Positions 47,207 to 56,741 of a stretch of DNA of 64,000 bases are shown one piece after another. The stretch spans positions 1 to 64,000 of the forward strand of contig JAIYDW010000015.1 in assembly GCA_027487315.1 (NCBI GenBank). The letters run 5' to 3'. Position 1 is the stretch's first letter. Every line of letters starts with the position of its first letter. Under the pieces are notes generated by a model. It was not told where the DNA came from. It did no database searches and worked only from the letters and a program-made list of their open reading frames with translations. This stretch comes from Verrucomicrobiaceae bacterium (GTDB lineage: Bacteria; Verrucomicrobiota; Verrucomicrobiia; Verrucomicrobiales; Verrucomicrobiaceae). The position numbers were made by a program, and so were the translations under genes.

Positions 47207-47752
47207 TTATTTGAGGTCGTTCCACTTGTTCACCAGCCCCGTGCGCACCCCGCCAATATCATAAAGCTTCTCCTTGTCGTGCACCATCTCAGCCCGACTG
47301 GTCCCCGTGATCGCATAGTCTTTACGCAAAAAGATGGCCTGCTCAGGGCACACTTCCTCACACATCCCACAATAAATACAGCGAATCATGTCGATTTCGA
47401 ACTCCCTTGGCCGCTTCTCGACCTTCGCCCATGGATCATCACTGGGTATCTCGCCCGGAATGATCTTGATCGCCTTAGGTGGGCAAATGAACTCGCACAA
47501 CTGGCAACTCACACAGCGCTCCCGGCCATGCTCATCCGTAACGAGGGTCGGTGCCCCACGATAATGCTCCGGCAAGCTCTCATCCCACTTCTGTTCCGGA
47601 TACTGCATCGTCACCACGGTCTTGCTGCCACGCAAAGTCTTGAAAGTTCGAATGGCGTGGCCCAGCGTGATCCGCATTCCATTCAAGAATCCGGAAAGAA
47701 AAATCTTCTCGTGCCAGGCAAGTTTGGGGCGTTGGACAACAATAGTAGGCAT
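47207..47752 (-). CDS. nuoI: NADH-quinone oxidoreductase subunit I
   Basis: 181 residues carrying two [4Fe-4S] clusters, N6a and N6b. The ligands are C80, C83, C86, C90 and C125, C128, C131, C135. It passes electrons toward quinone at the junction of the two arms. The gene follows nuoH by 24 bases. Confidence 0.97.
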   Translation of the reverse strand: MPTIVVQRPKLAWHEKIFLSGFLNGMRITLGHAIRTFKTLRGSKTVVTMQYPEQKWDESLPEHYRGAPTLVTDEHGRERCVSCQLCEFICPPKAIKIIPGEIPSDDPWAKVEKRPREFEIDMIRCIYCGMCEEVCPEQAIFLRKDYAITGTSRAEMVHDKEKLYDIGGVRTGLVNKWNDLK

Positions 47753-47776
47753 AGCGTGTTCGGTGCGTATTGAGGG

Positions 47777-48976
47777 TTATTTCAGTGGCACCAACCAAAG
47801 CAAAAGCGCGGTCAAAAAGACATTCAGCAGTGCCACCTCGAAGAATACGAGCCAGCCCAGCTTCATGAGTTGATCAAATCGAAACCGTGGCAACGTCCAC
47901 CGCACCCAAACAAAGAAAATAATGCATCCAACGATCTTCGCAAAAAACGTCCCAATGTGCAGCAACCCCGTGTAAAACGGCGTGTTCCCCGCCTCATAAT
48001 GGAATTGCAAACCCGTCCATTCGCTCAGCCATGGCCCAAACGGTATGCTCCAGCCTCCAAAGAAAAGCGTCACCGCAAGCCCGGACCCAATAATCATCGC
48101 CGCATACTCACCCAGGAAAAACAGGGCGAATTTCATCGAGCTATACTCGGTATGGTACCCCGCCACCAACTCCGTCTCGCATTCTGGCAGGTCAAACGGC
48201 GTCCGGTTTGTCTCCGCAAACAGGGAAATCGAGAATACCACGAAAGAAATGACGATCGGAACCAACAATACCAAACGCGACCAACTCAACCCGTCCCCCC
48301 ATAACGGCAACAGCAACCACCCATTCGCATCTTGGTAAGCCGACATTTTACCCAAATTCAACTCCCCGAAAATCATAATCGCCGGAATGATCGACAACCC
48401 CAGCGAGATCTCATAAGAGATCATCTGCGCACTTGCACGCACACCACCCAGAAACGGATACTTAGAATTCGAAGCCCAACCCGCCAGCACAATCCCATAG
48501 ACCCCCAGAGACGAGATTGCGAACATGTAGAGCGGTCCCACATTCAAATCCGCGATGACCATCTTGAACGGCGCCCCCAGGCCCGCCCAACTCAAATCCA
48601 ACTCACTGCCGAATGGCATCACCGCTGCCGTCATGAGCGCCGGCACCATCGTCAAGCAAGGCGCCAGCCAGTAGTAAAACGTGTTCACCGACCTTGGGGT
48701 GAAATCCTCCTTCAAAATGAACTTCAAGCCATCCGCCATCGGCTGAAGCAACCCGCCGATCCCGAAAATCTGAATGTCTTTCTTGAAACCTAAAAGGGTC
48801 AACGGAATCCCAGTCCGGTTCGGGCCCACCCGATCCTGAATGATCGCCGAAACCCGCCTCTCAGCATAGACCGAGTAAGCCACCATCGGCAAAATCACCA
48901 AAAAGACCAAAAAGACGATCTTGATCAATGAAGCGATCAGGAGCGGGAGATCAAAACTGGCCAGAATAGATTGCAT
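47777..48976 (-). CDS. nuoH: NADH-quinone oxidoreductase subunit H
   Basis: 399 residues from the ATG at 48976. The frame is open further upstream, but MQSILASFDLPLLIASLIKI fits the family start. Eight membrane helices include YAERRVSAIIQDRVGPNRTG and NRTPFDLPECETELVAGYHT around the quinone chamber. It is the first gene of this cluster. The peripheral-arm genes nuoA-G are not in the window. Confidence 0.96.
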   Translation of the reverse strand: MQSILASFDLPLLIASLIKIVFLVFLVILPMVAYSVYAERRVSAIIQDRVGPNRTGIPLTLLGFKKDIQIFGIGGLLQPMADGLKFILKEDFTPRSVNTFYYWLAPCLTMVPALMTAAVMPFGSELDLSWAGLGAPFKMVIADLNVGPLYMFAISSLGVYGIVLAGWASNSKYPFLGGVRASAQMISYEISLGLSIIPAIMIFGELNLGKMSAYQDANGWLLLPLWGDGLSWSRLVLLVPIVISFVVFSISLFAETNRTPFDLPECETELVAGYHTEYSSMKFALFFLGEYAAMIIGSGLAVTLFFGGWSIPFGPWLSEWTGLQFHYEAGNTPFYTGLLHIGTFFAKIVGCIIFFVWVRWTLPRFRFDQLMKLGWLVFFEVALLNVFLTALLLWLVPLK

Positions 48977-49104
48977 CCAAAAAAGAAGGGACCCGCCACT
49001 ATCAGAACAGACCGCCGTCCGGCAACCCGAATTTGTGAAAAATTTCACAAAGTCCGCCCCATCGGCCCGTCAGCCCCTCCCAAGCCCTTCCCAGGGTCAA
49101 ATTT

Positions 49105-49533
49105 TCATGCCCCTTCCAACCTCACCACTCCCTCTCCCGCCCCCAACGCCACCCGCCGATAAAAACAAGTCGCCCGCTTCGTGTGGCAGCAGCCACCCCC
49201 ACGCTGCTTCACTCGCAGCACCAAAGCATCCTGATCACAATCCACCAGCATTTCTATCACATCCTGAAACTCCCCGCTCGTCCGCCCCTTGTGCCAAATC
49301 TCCTTCCGACTGCGGCTCCAATACACCGCTTGCCGCAACGCCAGGGTCATCCGCAGACTCTCCTCGTTCATGTAGGCCAACATCAAAGGCTGCCCGGTGT
49401 CAGCATCCACTGCCATTGCCGGCATCAATCCATCTGCATCGAACTTCGGCGCAAAACCAAGCCCCTCCTCAATCGCGGACTTCCCTTCCCGGGACGCAAA
49501 CGTTCCCCCAGCAATTTCAACACTCTCTGACAT
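49105..49533 (-). CDS. hisI: Phosphoribosyl-AMP cyclohydrolase
   Basis: 142 residues, the single-domain HisI without the HisE pyrophosphohydrolase. WHKGRTSGEFQ is conserved. DCDQDALVLRVKQ with C99, and CCHTKRATCF with C116 and C123, supply the zinc ligands and magnesium-binding aspartates. It opens the purine ring of PR-AMP in histidine synthesis. It stands alone, divergent from tmk. Confidence 0.95.
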   Translation of the reverse strand: MSESVEIAGGTFASREGKSAIEEGLGFAPKFDADGLMPAMAVDADTGQPLMLAYMNEESLRMTLALRQAVYWSRSRKEIWHKGRTSGEFQDVIEMLVDCDQDALVLRVKQRGGGCCHTKRATCFYRRVALGAGEGVVRLEGA

Positions 49534-49620
49534 CCCCTACCTTACCCCAACTCCCCACCACGCCAAAACAAAATGGGTTTTGTTCGACAAATCCGCCCCC
49601 ATCGCTAGCCTGAAACGCCC

Positions 49621-50259
49621 ATGTCAGCTCCCGGCATCCTCATTTCTTTCGAAGGCTCAGAAGGCTGTGGCAAATCCACGCAAATCCGTCTCCTTCGCTC
49701 CCGCCTCGAACAGGACGGCCACCCGACCGAACTCATGCGCGAACCCGGAGGCACCCCCATTGGTGAATCGATCCGCCACCTCCTCCAGCACGCCCCGGAA
49801 GGCGCCAGCATGTCCTCCGAAACCGAACTCCTCCTCTTCGCCGCTTCCCGCGCCCAACTCGTCCGCGAAAAAATCCACCCCCTGCTCTCCTCCGGCACCA
49901 TCGTGCTCCTCGACCGCTTCCTCGATTCCACCACCGTCTACCAGGGCATCGCCCGCGGCCTTCCCAAAGAAAGCGTCGCCGCCATCAACGCCTTCGCCGT
50001 CGGCGGCACCCTCCCTCACCTCACCTTCCTCCTCGACATGGACGCCGACACCGCCCGCTGTCGCATCCTTCAAGCCGGCCGCGAGCTAGACCGCATCGAA
50101 AGCCAGCCCCTAGCCTTCTTCCAAAAGGTCCGTCAAGGCTATCTCGACCTCGCAGCCACCGCACCAGACCGGATCCACGTTCTCGACGCCACCCTCACCC
50201 AAGACACCCTTCACCAGCACATCTGGAGCCTCGTCGCCCCCCGCCTCCATGCCCTTTAA
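49621..50259 (+). CDS. tmk: Thymidylate kinase
   Basis: 212 residues. The P-loop is FEGSEGCGKSTQ (10-21), the DR motif is LLDRFLDSTTVYQG, and the lid region follows. It phosphorylates dTMP to dTDP. Its end overlaps the start of holB by 11 bases, the frequent bacterial tmk-holB pairing. Confidence 0.96.
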   Translation: MSAPGILISFEGSEGCGKSTQIRLLRSRLEQDGHPTELMREPGGTPIGESIRHLLQHAPEGASMSSETELLLFAASRAQLVREKIHPLLSSGTIVLLDRFLDSTTVYQGIARGLPKESVAAINAFAVGGTLPHLTFLLDMDADTARCRILQAGRELDRIESQPLAFFQKVRQGYLDLAATAPDRIHVLDATLTQDTLHQHIWSLVAPRLHAL

Positions 50260-51241
50260 GCCCGAAAACGCCCTCGCCCTCCTCGACCGGGCCAACCAGC
50301 AGGGCCGCCTCGGTCACGCCTACCTCATCACCGGCCCGCGCGAAGCCGATCTCAACACGTTCGCCCTCGATCTCCTCCGCCTCGTCACCGCCAAGCCGCG
50401 CTACAACATCGAAGACTTCCAAAAAGAAGGCGCCTACGTCCTCTCTCCCGAAGGCAAATCGCGCCGTATCGTCGTCGGAGATCAAACCGGCGCAGCCCCC
50501 AACACCATGCGCCACTTCATCCAGCACATGCAGATGAGCAACGGCGGCCGCCTCAAACCCGCCCTCATCCAGGACGCCGAGCGCATGAACGACAGCGCCC
50601 AAAACGCCTTCCTCCGCACCCTGGAGGAACCCCCCGGCGGCGCGCTCTTCCTCCTCCTCACCCACAACCCTCGCGCCCTCCTTCCCACCACCCGCTCCCG
50701 AGTCATCGAAATCGCCCTTCTCCCACCCCCAGGCGCACGCATCTTCACCGCCTACGAAGAACAACTCCTCACCGTTCTCCGCCAACTCAGCACCCGCACC
50801 ACCGCCGGCATCTCCGGCGCCCTCGCCCTCAAAGCCGGCTTCCAGGAAATCCTCGAACAACTCAAAACCGACATCAAGAAAGACCTCGAAGACGAATTCA
50901 AAAAGGAGCAGGACCACTACAAGCAAACCACCGACGGCTCCTGGCTGAAACAGCGTGAGGAACAAATCGAGGCCCAGATCGAAGCCAACTACCAGCAGCA
51001 ACGTGACGCCCTCATGGACCTCCTCCTCTCCTGGATGGGCGACGTCGCTCGCCAGCAGGTCGGCGGCGGCCAGCTAGACATCCTCCCCTACCAGGACGCC
51101 ACCGCCGCCCTCGCCCAACGCTGGACCCCCGGCCAGCTCCACAAACGCCTCGCCGCCCTCCGCAAACTCGACCAACTCCTCCGCACCAACGTCAACGAAA
51201 GCCTCGCCCTCGAAGTCACTTTTATCACCGCCTTTGGCTAA
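50249..51241 (+). CDS. holB: DNA polymerase III delta' subunit-like protein
   Basis: 330 residues of the clamp-loader AAA+ family. GHAYLITGPREADLNTFALD stands where the P-loop would be, but lacks the Gly-Lys-Thr, as expected for non-ATPase delta'. AERMNDSAQNAFLRTLEEPP is the sensor region and TRSRVIEI the SRC-like motif. No zinc cysteines are seen. A charged helical stretch at about 205-260 (TDIKKDLEDEFKKEQDHY) looks like a coiled-coil insert. Coupling to tmk supports the call. Confidence 0.85.
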   Translation: MPFKPENALALLDRANQQGRLGHAYLITGPREADLNTFALDLLRLVTAKPRYNIEDFQKEGAYVLSPEGKSRRIVVGDQTGAAPNTMRHFIQHMQMSNGGRLKPALIQDAERMNDSAQNAFLRTLEEPPGGALFLLLTHNPRALLPTTRSRVIEIALLPPPGARIFTAYEEQLLTVLRQLSTRTTAGISGALALKAGFQEILEQLKTDIKKDLEDEFKKEQDHYKQTTDGSWLKQREEQIEAQIEANYQQQRDALMDLLLSWMGDVARQQVGGGQLDILPYQDATAALAQRWTPGQLHKRLAALRKLDQLLRTNVNESLALEVTFITAFG

Positions 51242-51251
51242 CTCCCTCCCA

Positions 51252-51920
51252 ATGCCCTTCCTCCGAGCAGTCATTTTCGACTTCGACGGCCTCATCGTCG
51301 ACACCGAAAGCACCGGCTACCAAACCTGGCGCGAAATCTTCGAAGCCCACGGCCTCGACCTCGCCATCGAAACCTACGCCGCCGTCATCGGCACCGACTT
51401 CGGAGCCCACTACGACCCCCGTGTCGATCTCGAAACCCGCACCGGTCGCCAATTCGATTGGGCCGAACTCGAAACCCAACGTACCCTCCGCGAGAAAGAG
51501 CTCCGCAAATCTCTCTCCATCCTCCCTGGCGTCGTCGATCGCCTCACCGAAGCCGCGTCCCTTGGACTTCCCTGCGCCATCGCCTCCAGCAGCCCCCGTT
51601 GGTGGGTCGAAGGCTGGCTCAACGACCTCAACCTCATTCACCACTTCCACCACCTCACCACCGTCGACGACACGGGCAAAGTCAAACCCGACCCCAGCCT
51701 CTTCCTCCTCGCCGCCCAGCGCCTCAACGTCAGCACCTCCGAAGCCATCATCTTCGAAGACTCCCTCAACGGCCTCATCGCCGCTCAAGCCGCCGGCATC
51801 CAGTGCATCGTTGCCCCAGGCCCCATGACTCAGCACCTCCATTTTCCCGGTGCATTGAAAAGAGTCACCTCGCTCGCAGAAGTATCCCTCAAAGACCTCA
51901 ACCCGCTCCCAGTCGCATGA
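51252..51920 (+). CDS. HAD-superfamily phosphatase (beta-phosphoglucomutase-like)
   Basis: 222 residues from the ATG at 51252, giving MPFLRAVIFDFDGLIVDTES. Motif I is D10-x-D12, motif II includes IASSSPRWW, motif III is KVKPDPSLF and motif IV is IIFEDSLNG. The helical cap between I and II places it in subfamily IA. It probably acts on a small phosphorylated sugar or similar metabolite. Its stop overlaps the start of the DUF2851 gene. Confidence 0.9.
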   Translation: MPFLRAVIFDFDGLIVDTESTGYQTWREIFEAHGLDLAIETYAAVIGTDFGAHYDPRVDLETRTGRQFDWAELETQRTLREKELRKSLSILPGVVDRLTEAASLGLPCAIASSSPRWWVEGWLNDLNLIHHFHHLTTVDDTGKVKPDPSLFLLAAQRLNVSTSEAIIFEDSLNGLIAAQAAGIQCIVAPGPMTQHLHFPGALKRVTSLAEVSLKDLNPLPVA

Positions 51921-53332
51921 GCCTCCTCGTCTTGCCGCTCGCTGACCGCTACGAACGCTTTCGTGATTCGGTCTTCGCAGGTGTCGAAGACTCCCCCACA
52001 CTCCCCGGCATGGAGCCACCCATGAGCGAACTGGATCTCCAGAGCCTCTGGTTCTCGGGCGCCTTCGGCACCTCCTTCACCACCACCGACAACCGTGCCG
52101 TCACCATCGAAGACTTCGGCTCCTGGAATGCCGGCGCCGGCCCGGACTTCACCGGCTGCGCCATCTGCATAGGCGACCAACTCCTCACCGGCGACATCGA
52201 ACTCGACCCCGACGTCCGAGATTGGGAGCGCCATCACCATGGCGCCAATCCCGATTACCAAAACGTCATCCTCCACGTGTTCATCGAGGCACCCACCGAC
52301 CAGCGCTTCTTCACCCGCACCCACCAGCACACTGAAGTCGCTCAGACCCAGATCTCCCGCTCCATGCTCGCCGCAGACGCGACCCCCAAAAGTCGCCTCG
52401 CGGCCGCGCGCCTCGGCCGCTGTGCCGCCCCCCTCCGCGACATGGACCCCAAACGCGTTTCAGATCTCATCGAAAGCGCCGCCCAACACCGCCTCCGCCT
52501 CAAATCCACTCGCCTTCACGCCCTCGCCTCCTCTCACGGCAGGGAGCAAGCCATCTTCCAAGCCCTCGCCCAAACCCTCGGCTACCGAAACAACCAGCGC
52601 CCCTTCACGGTCCTCACCCAGCGCCTCCCCGTCAAACGCCTGCTCAAAGAAGATTCCCTCAATCGCCAAACCCTCCTCTTCGGCACCGCAGGTTTCCTCG
52701 AAGACCTCCATCCCGACCGCAACGAAGACGCCACCCGCTCCTACCTCAAGCAACTCTGGTCCCGCTGGTGGAAACTTCGTGACTCCTGCCTGCGCTGGCT
52801 CGAACCCCAACACCTCCTCCGCTGGAAACTCAACGCCGTCCGCCCCGGCAATCACCCCCAACGCCGCCTCGGTGCCCTCACCACCTTGCTCGACCACTGG
52901 ACTCTCGTCTCCGCCCCCCTCATCGACGCCACCCGCTGGAGCCTGCCCGCCTGGCGGGAAAGCCTCCTCTCCTTGCAACACCCCTTTTGGTCCACCCACT
53001 ACACCCTCTCGGCTGCCCCCTCAGATCACCCCGTCTCCTTAATCGGCGAAACCCGCATCCACGAAATGCTCGCCAACGTCGTCTACCCCCTCCTCGTCCC
53101 CGAGCGCACCCGCCTCTGGGCCGAATACCTCGAACTGCCCGCCCTCCTCGACAATCAAAAAGTCCGCCGCGCCATGCTGCGTCTGTTCGGCGACTCCACT
53201 CTCCAAAAAAGCTTCAATCGCAAACTCTTCCACCACCAAGGCCTCCTCCAAATCTACCAGGACTTCTGCCTCGAAGACCACTCCGCCTGCGCCGACTGCC
53301 CCTTCCCCGAGCGGCTCAAAGAATGGTCGTAG
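51917..53332 (+). CDS. DUF2851 family protein
   Basis: 471 residues from the ATG at 51917, which overlaps the HAD stop. LQSLWFSGAF, the NAGAGPDFTGCAICIGD region and LTGDIELDPDVRDWERHHHG match DUF2851, a family found mostly in Bacteroidetes and Verrucomicrobia. The C-terminus has a cysteine cluster (CADCPFPERL) that could bind a metal. Function is not established for the family. Confidence 0.85.
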   Translation: MSLLVLPLADRYERFRDSVFAGVEDSPTLPGMEPPMSELDLQSLWFSGAFGTSFTTTDNRAVTIEDFGSWNAGAGPDFTGCAICIGDQLLTGDIELDPDVRDWERHHHGANPDYQNVILHVFIEAPTDQRFFTRTHQHTEVAQTQISRSMLAADATPKSRLAAARLGRCAAPLRDMDPKRVSDLIESAAQHRLRLKSTRLHALASSHGREQAIFQALAQTLGYRNNQRPFTVLTQRLPVKRLLKEDSLNRQTLLFGTAGFLEDLHPDRNEDATRSYLKQLWSRWWKLRDSCLRWLEPQHLLRWKLNAVRPGNHPQRRLGALTTLLDHWTLVSAPLIDATRWSLPAWRESLLSLQHPFWSTHYTLSAAPSDHPVSLIGETRIHEMLANVVYPLLVPERTRLWAEYLELPALLDNQKVRRAMLRLFGDSTLQKSFNRKLFHHQGLLQIYQDFCLEDHSACADCPFPERLKEWS

Positions 53333-53344
53333 CCCCGCTTCGCT

Positions 53345-54373
53345 TCAATCAAAATGCCGATGCAGCGTGAACTCTAAGTTTCGCTCCACAATTTCCCCCA
53401 TCGAATTGCACGCATCAAACCGCGTCGTCTGGTGAAACTCGCCCAACTCCTGCCTCAGCTGCACCACCTTATCAAACGGCTCCGCACGATCCTTCTTCAT
53501 GCAGGTGATCAAATGCCTCAACCGGTCAATCTCCGACGTGTAGCGCCGCGCGATCAAACTCCGCTCCTCCTCCTGATACTGCTTCATCGTCGGATAGTTC
53601 AGCAACTTCGCACACAGCCCCACCACTTGATTGTTCTCCTTGAAGAACTGCGGCAAATAAAGCGTCTTCCGACCCTCATAGCTCTGCTGGTCAAAATCAA
53701 TCGCCCGCACCCGATACTGCACATCCTCAAAATCCGGCGTAATATCGATCACATAATTGTAACTCCGCATGTCCCCGAGCAACCGAATGAAACACCGCTC
53801 GCTAAACTTCACAAATTCCTTCGCAATCCGCACCTGATTCGTGTCCTCCCGGTCTAGATAATCCCGAATGAATGCATCCCCGGGAATGCCCGCAATGTGC
53901 TCCTCAATCAGCGAGTTCTCGTGATACAAATAATTGATCCGGTTCGGCGAAAGCAAATGCTCCAACTCCAGGCCATAAATCCGGGACGCATCCGCCACCT
54001 TCACATAGAAATGGTCGTAGTTGTCATTGTACTGATTCACCACCCGAATCCGAAACGGCTTCGAATTCCCAAACTCACAGTAGTCCACCCGCTCCACAAA
54101 CAAGTGCGATACCGCCTCCACATCTCCCGTTCGCAACAGCGAATAAATACTCGTTAATCGAGGATACAGCTCCTGCTGAATCTCCCCGGGATATAGCACG
54201 CTCGACCAATGGGTCGGCCGGTCCTCCTTATCAAACAACGGATAACTCTCCGAGAACCCCTGCAAATCATTGTACGTGGCAGGCAGCGTATACTGCCGGT
54301 CCCACCTCACCAAATACTCCCGCATCGCCTCCGAAACCGGAATGAAATGCTTCCTGCGTGAAATCTCGTTCAT
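53345..54373 (-). CDS. Uncharacterised protein with protein-kinase-like motifs
   Basis: 342 residues, no signal or membrane segment, no family recognised with confidence. Several motifs line up with the kinase fold in order. FYVKVADA has K125 as a possible beta-3 lysine, and E137 could be the helix-C acid. SLIEEHIAGIPG resembles a hinge, LLGDMRSYNYVID (199-210) a catalytic loop with D201 and N206, and RAIDFDQQS (224-232) a DFG-like site. It may be a small-molecule or protein kinase. It is convergent with the DUF2851 gene with 12 bases between stops. Confidence 0.7.
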   Translation of the reverse strand: MNEISRRKHFIPVSEAMREYLVRWDRQYTLPATYNDLQGFSESYPLFDKEDRPTHWSSVLYPGEIQQELYPRLTSIYSLLRTGDVEAVSHLFVERVDYCEFGNSKPFRIRVVNQYNDNYDHFYVKVADASRIYGLELEHLLSPNRINYLYHENSLIEEHIAGIPGDAFIRDYLDREDTNQVRIAKEFVKFSERCFIRLLGDMRSYNYVIDITPDFEDVQYRVRAIDFDQQSYEGRKTLYLPQFFKENNQVVGLCAKLLNYPTMKQYQEEERSLIARRYTSEIDRLRHLITCMKKDRAEPFDKVVQLRQELGEFHQTTRFDACNSMGEIVERNLEFTLHRHFD

Positions 54374-54447
54374 TGAAATAAACCCCCATCACTCGACACC
54401 CTGCACACAGCAGGTGCAATGCCAGATCGGTTCCCTGTGCCGAAAAC

Positions 54448-55254
54448 CTACCGCCTCTCCTTACCCTTCACCTTCGCCTCAAGTTGAGCCTTTCTCTTCA
54501 ACAGCTGCGCCAACGCCACTTCCCCCTCATTGATCCTCACCTGCAATGCCGCCGCCGCATGCCGATGCAACGTCGGATCTGAATTTCCACCCAGAATGGC
54601 ACTCTGCACCAAGTTGTTTTCTTCAGCCAAGGCCCTCTTCATGTTTCCCAATTGCCCGTTCAATCGCACCACTTCGTAATCAGCTTCCTCCAATTGCTCA
54701 TCAAGCCCCACCCCCTGAGTGATCGGAGCATTCGCCTTGTTGACCGCCATCACCGGCACCGCCTGCTCAAATCCCAATCGTGTCTGCAGACTCGGATTTA
54801 ACCGATTCAGTGGCACACTCATCGTGCCAGCCTGATGCATGAAAGTCAGATTCGATTCCGTCAGTTCCCGAATTTTCACCCGCTCAAACTTCTTCCCATC
54901 AATCTCCACCATCTCCAGTTCCATTCCGGGCGCCCGTTTCCGAATCGAAACTTTATACTGCGCCTTGTAATCTGAAAAATCTTTCCTGATCGCCTCCAAA
55001 GCCTTCGCCGCCTCGTCCATCTGCGATTGCAACTTGTCCCGCTCCGCCTTGAGCTTGTCTCGTTCGGCCTGCACCGCTTTCATTTGCAATTGCAGCCTCC
55101 CCATCTCCGCCTTCGCCTGGGCTTGGATCGTCTCCAACCCACGAATCTGATCTCCCAATGACCGGACCTGCGCCTCATCCTGACAACTGCTCAGCCCAAA
55201 CAATCCAATCACAAAGCCACTCCGCACTGCGTTCTGAATCATCGCCTTATTCAT
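54448..55254 (-). CDS. Coiled-coil lipoprotein
   Basis: 268 residues. A type II signal peptide ends in GLSSC (C24), so the protein should be lipid-anchored. Residues 30-100 form a heptad-like coiled coil (MKAVQAERDKLKAERDKLQS). A small domain follows (ELEMVEIDGKKFERVKIREL, then VPLNRLNPSLQTRLGF), and the end is helical again. Function is not recognised. It is divergent from cca. Confidence 0.82.
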   Translation of the reverse strand: MNKAMIQNAVRSGFVIGLFGLSSCQDEAQVRSLGDQIRGLETIQAQAKAEMGRLQLQMKAVQAERDKLKAERDKLQSQMDEAAKALEAIRKDFSDYKAQYKVSIRKRAPGMELEMVEIDGKKFERVKIRELTESNLTFMHQAGTMSVPLNRLNPSLQTRLGFEQAVPVMAVNKANAPITQGVGLDEQLEEADYEVVRLNGQLGNMKRALAEENNLVQSAILGGNSDPTLHRHAAAALQVRINEGEVALAQLLKRKAQLEAKVKGKERR

Positions 55255-55415
55255 ATGGAATCAATCTTCCTCTATTCCTAATGCACAAATGAGTAAGAAC
55301 AACTCCTGAATCACCTACGCCCCATTTACTTCTCGCCCACCCTTTCTCCAAACGCATCCACCGAAAAACCCGCCTTGCCCCCTCCCCTCCCTCCCTCCAA
55401 ACTCTCACCTCCCTC

Positions 55416-56741
55416 GTGATCCTCCCCCCACACATCCTCGAAATCATCCACCGCCTCCACCAAGACGGCCACCTCGCCTACCTAGCCGGTGGCTCCGTCC
55501 GCGACTTCCTCCTCAATCGCGATTCCAAAGACCACGACATCGCCACTTCCGCAAACCCCACTCAAATCGCCAAACTCTTCCCCGGCAGCCAGCTCGTCGG
55601 CGCCCACTTCGGCGTCGTCATCGTCCCCGCCTCCGGCAAACGCTGGGTCGAAGTCGCCACCTTCCGCACCGACGGCTCATACGGCGATGGCCGCCGCCCC
55701 GAATCCGTTTCTTTTTCCACACCCGAACAAGACGCCGAACGCCGTGACTTCACCATCAACGGCCTCTTCTACGACCCCGAAACCAGTGCGCTCATCGACC
55801 ACGTCAACGGCCAGTCCGACCTGAAAGCCCAACTCATCCGCGCCATCGGCGAACCCGCCGCCCGCTTCCAGGAAGACCACCTCCGCCTCCTCCGCGCCAT
55901 CCGCTTCGCCACCACCCTCGGCTTCTCCATCGAACCCGCCACCTGGTCCGCCCTCCAACAAGCCGCTCCCCTGATTACCAAAATCAGCCCCGAACGCATC
56001 CGCGACGAACTCGACCGCATCTGGCTTTCCCCTCATCGTCAAACCGGCTTCGACCTCCTCGTTCATTCCGGCCTCATGGCCCAGATCCTTCCTGAAATCC
56101 TCAACCTCCAAGGCTGCGAGCAACCCCCTCAATTCCACCCCGAAGGCGATGTCTTTGTCCACACCCGCCTCATGCTCTCCAAGCTCCCGCCAGACGCCTC
56201 CCTCCCCCTCGTCCTCTCCGTCCTCTTTCACGACATCGCCAAACCCGCCACCCAAACCACCGACCCCGACTCCGGCCGCATCCGCTTCAATGGCCACGAC
56301 AAACTCGGCGCCGAAATGACCGACACCATCCTTCGCCGCCTCAAATACTCCAACGACATCATCGAAGCCACCACCGCCGCCGTCGCCAATCACATGCACT
56401 TCATCGGCGTCCAGCAAATGCGCGCCTCCACCCTCAAACGCTTCCTCGCCCGCCCCTTCATCGACGACGAACTCGAACTCCACCGCGTCGACTGCCTCGG
56501 CTCCAACGGCCTCCTCGACAACTACGAATTCCTCCAGCAAAAACGCATCGAGTTCGCCAACTCCCCTCAACCCCTCATCCCCCCGCCCCTCCTCACCGGT
56601 CGCGATCTCATCGCCCTCGGCTTGCCCCCTGGACCTGCCTTCACCGCCATCCTTCACGATGCCCAATCCCTCCAACTCGAAGGCACCCTCACCACCAAAG
56701 ACCAAGCCATCGCCTGGGCCAAAACCCAGGCTCCTCAGTGA
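55416..56741 (+). CDS. cca: CCA tRNA nucleotidyltransferase / poly(A) polymerase family
   Basis: 441 residues from a GTG at 55416. The class II nucleotidyltransferase head has AGGSVRDFLL (24-33) and the metal pair D39 and D41 (KDHDIATSA). ERRDFTINGLFYDP and DHLRLLRAIRFAT follow. An HD-like domain (VLFHDIAKPATQT) is downstream. It adds or repairs the CCA end of tRNA; a poly(A) polymerase role cannot be excluded by sequence alone. Its end overlaps the convergent sigma gene by 7 bases. Confidence 0.9.
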   Translation: MILPPHILEIIHRLHQDGHLAYLAGGSVRDFLLNRDSKDHDIATSANPTQIAKLFPGSQLVGAHFGVVIVPASGKRWVEVATFRTDGSYGDGRRPESVSFSTPEQDAERRDFTINGLFYDPETSALIDHVNGQSDLKAQLIRAIGEPAARFQEDHLRLLRAIRFATTLGFSIEPATWSALQQAAPLITKISPERIRDELDRIWLSPHRQTGFDLLVHSGLMAQILPEILNLQGCEQPPQFHPEGDVFVHTRLMLSKLPPDASLPLVLSVLFHDIAKPATQTTDPDSGRIRFNGHDKLGAEMTDTILRRLKYSNDIIEATTAAVANHMHFIGVQQMRASTLKRFLARPFIDDELELHRVDCLGSNGLLDNYEFLQQKRIEFANSPQPLIPPPLLTGRDLIALGLPPGPAFTAILHDAQSLQLEGTLTTKDQAIAWAKTQAPQ

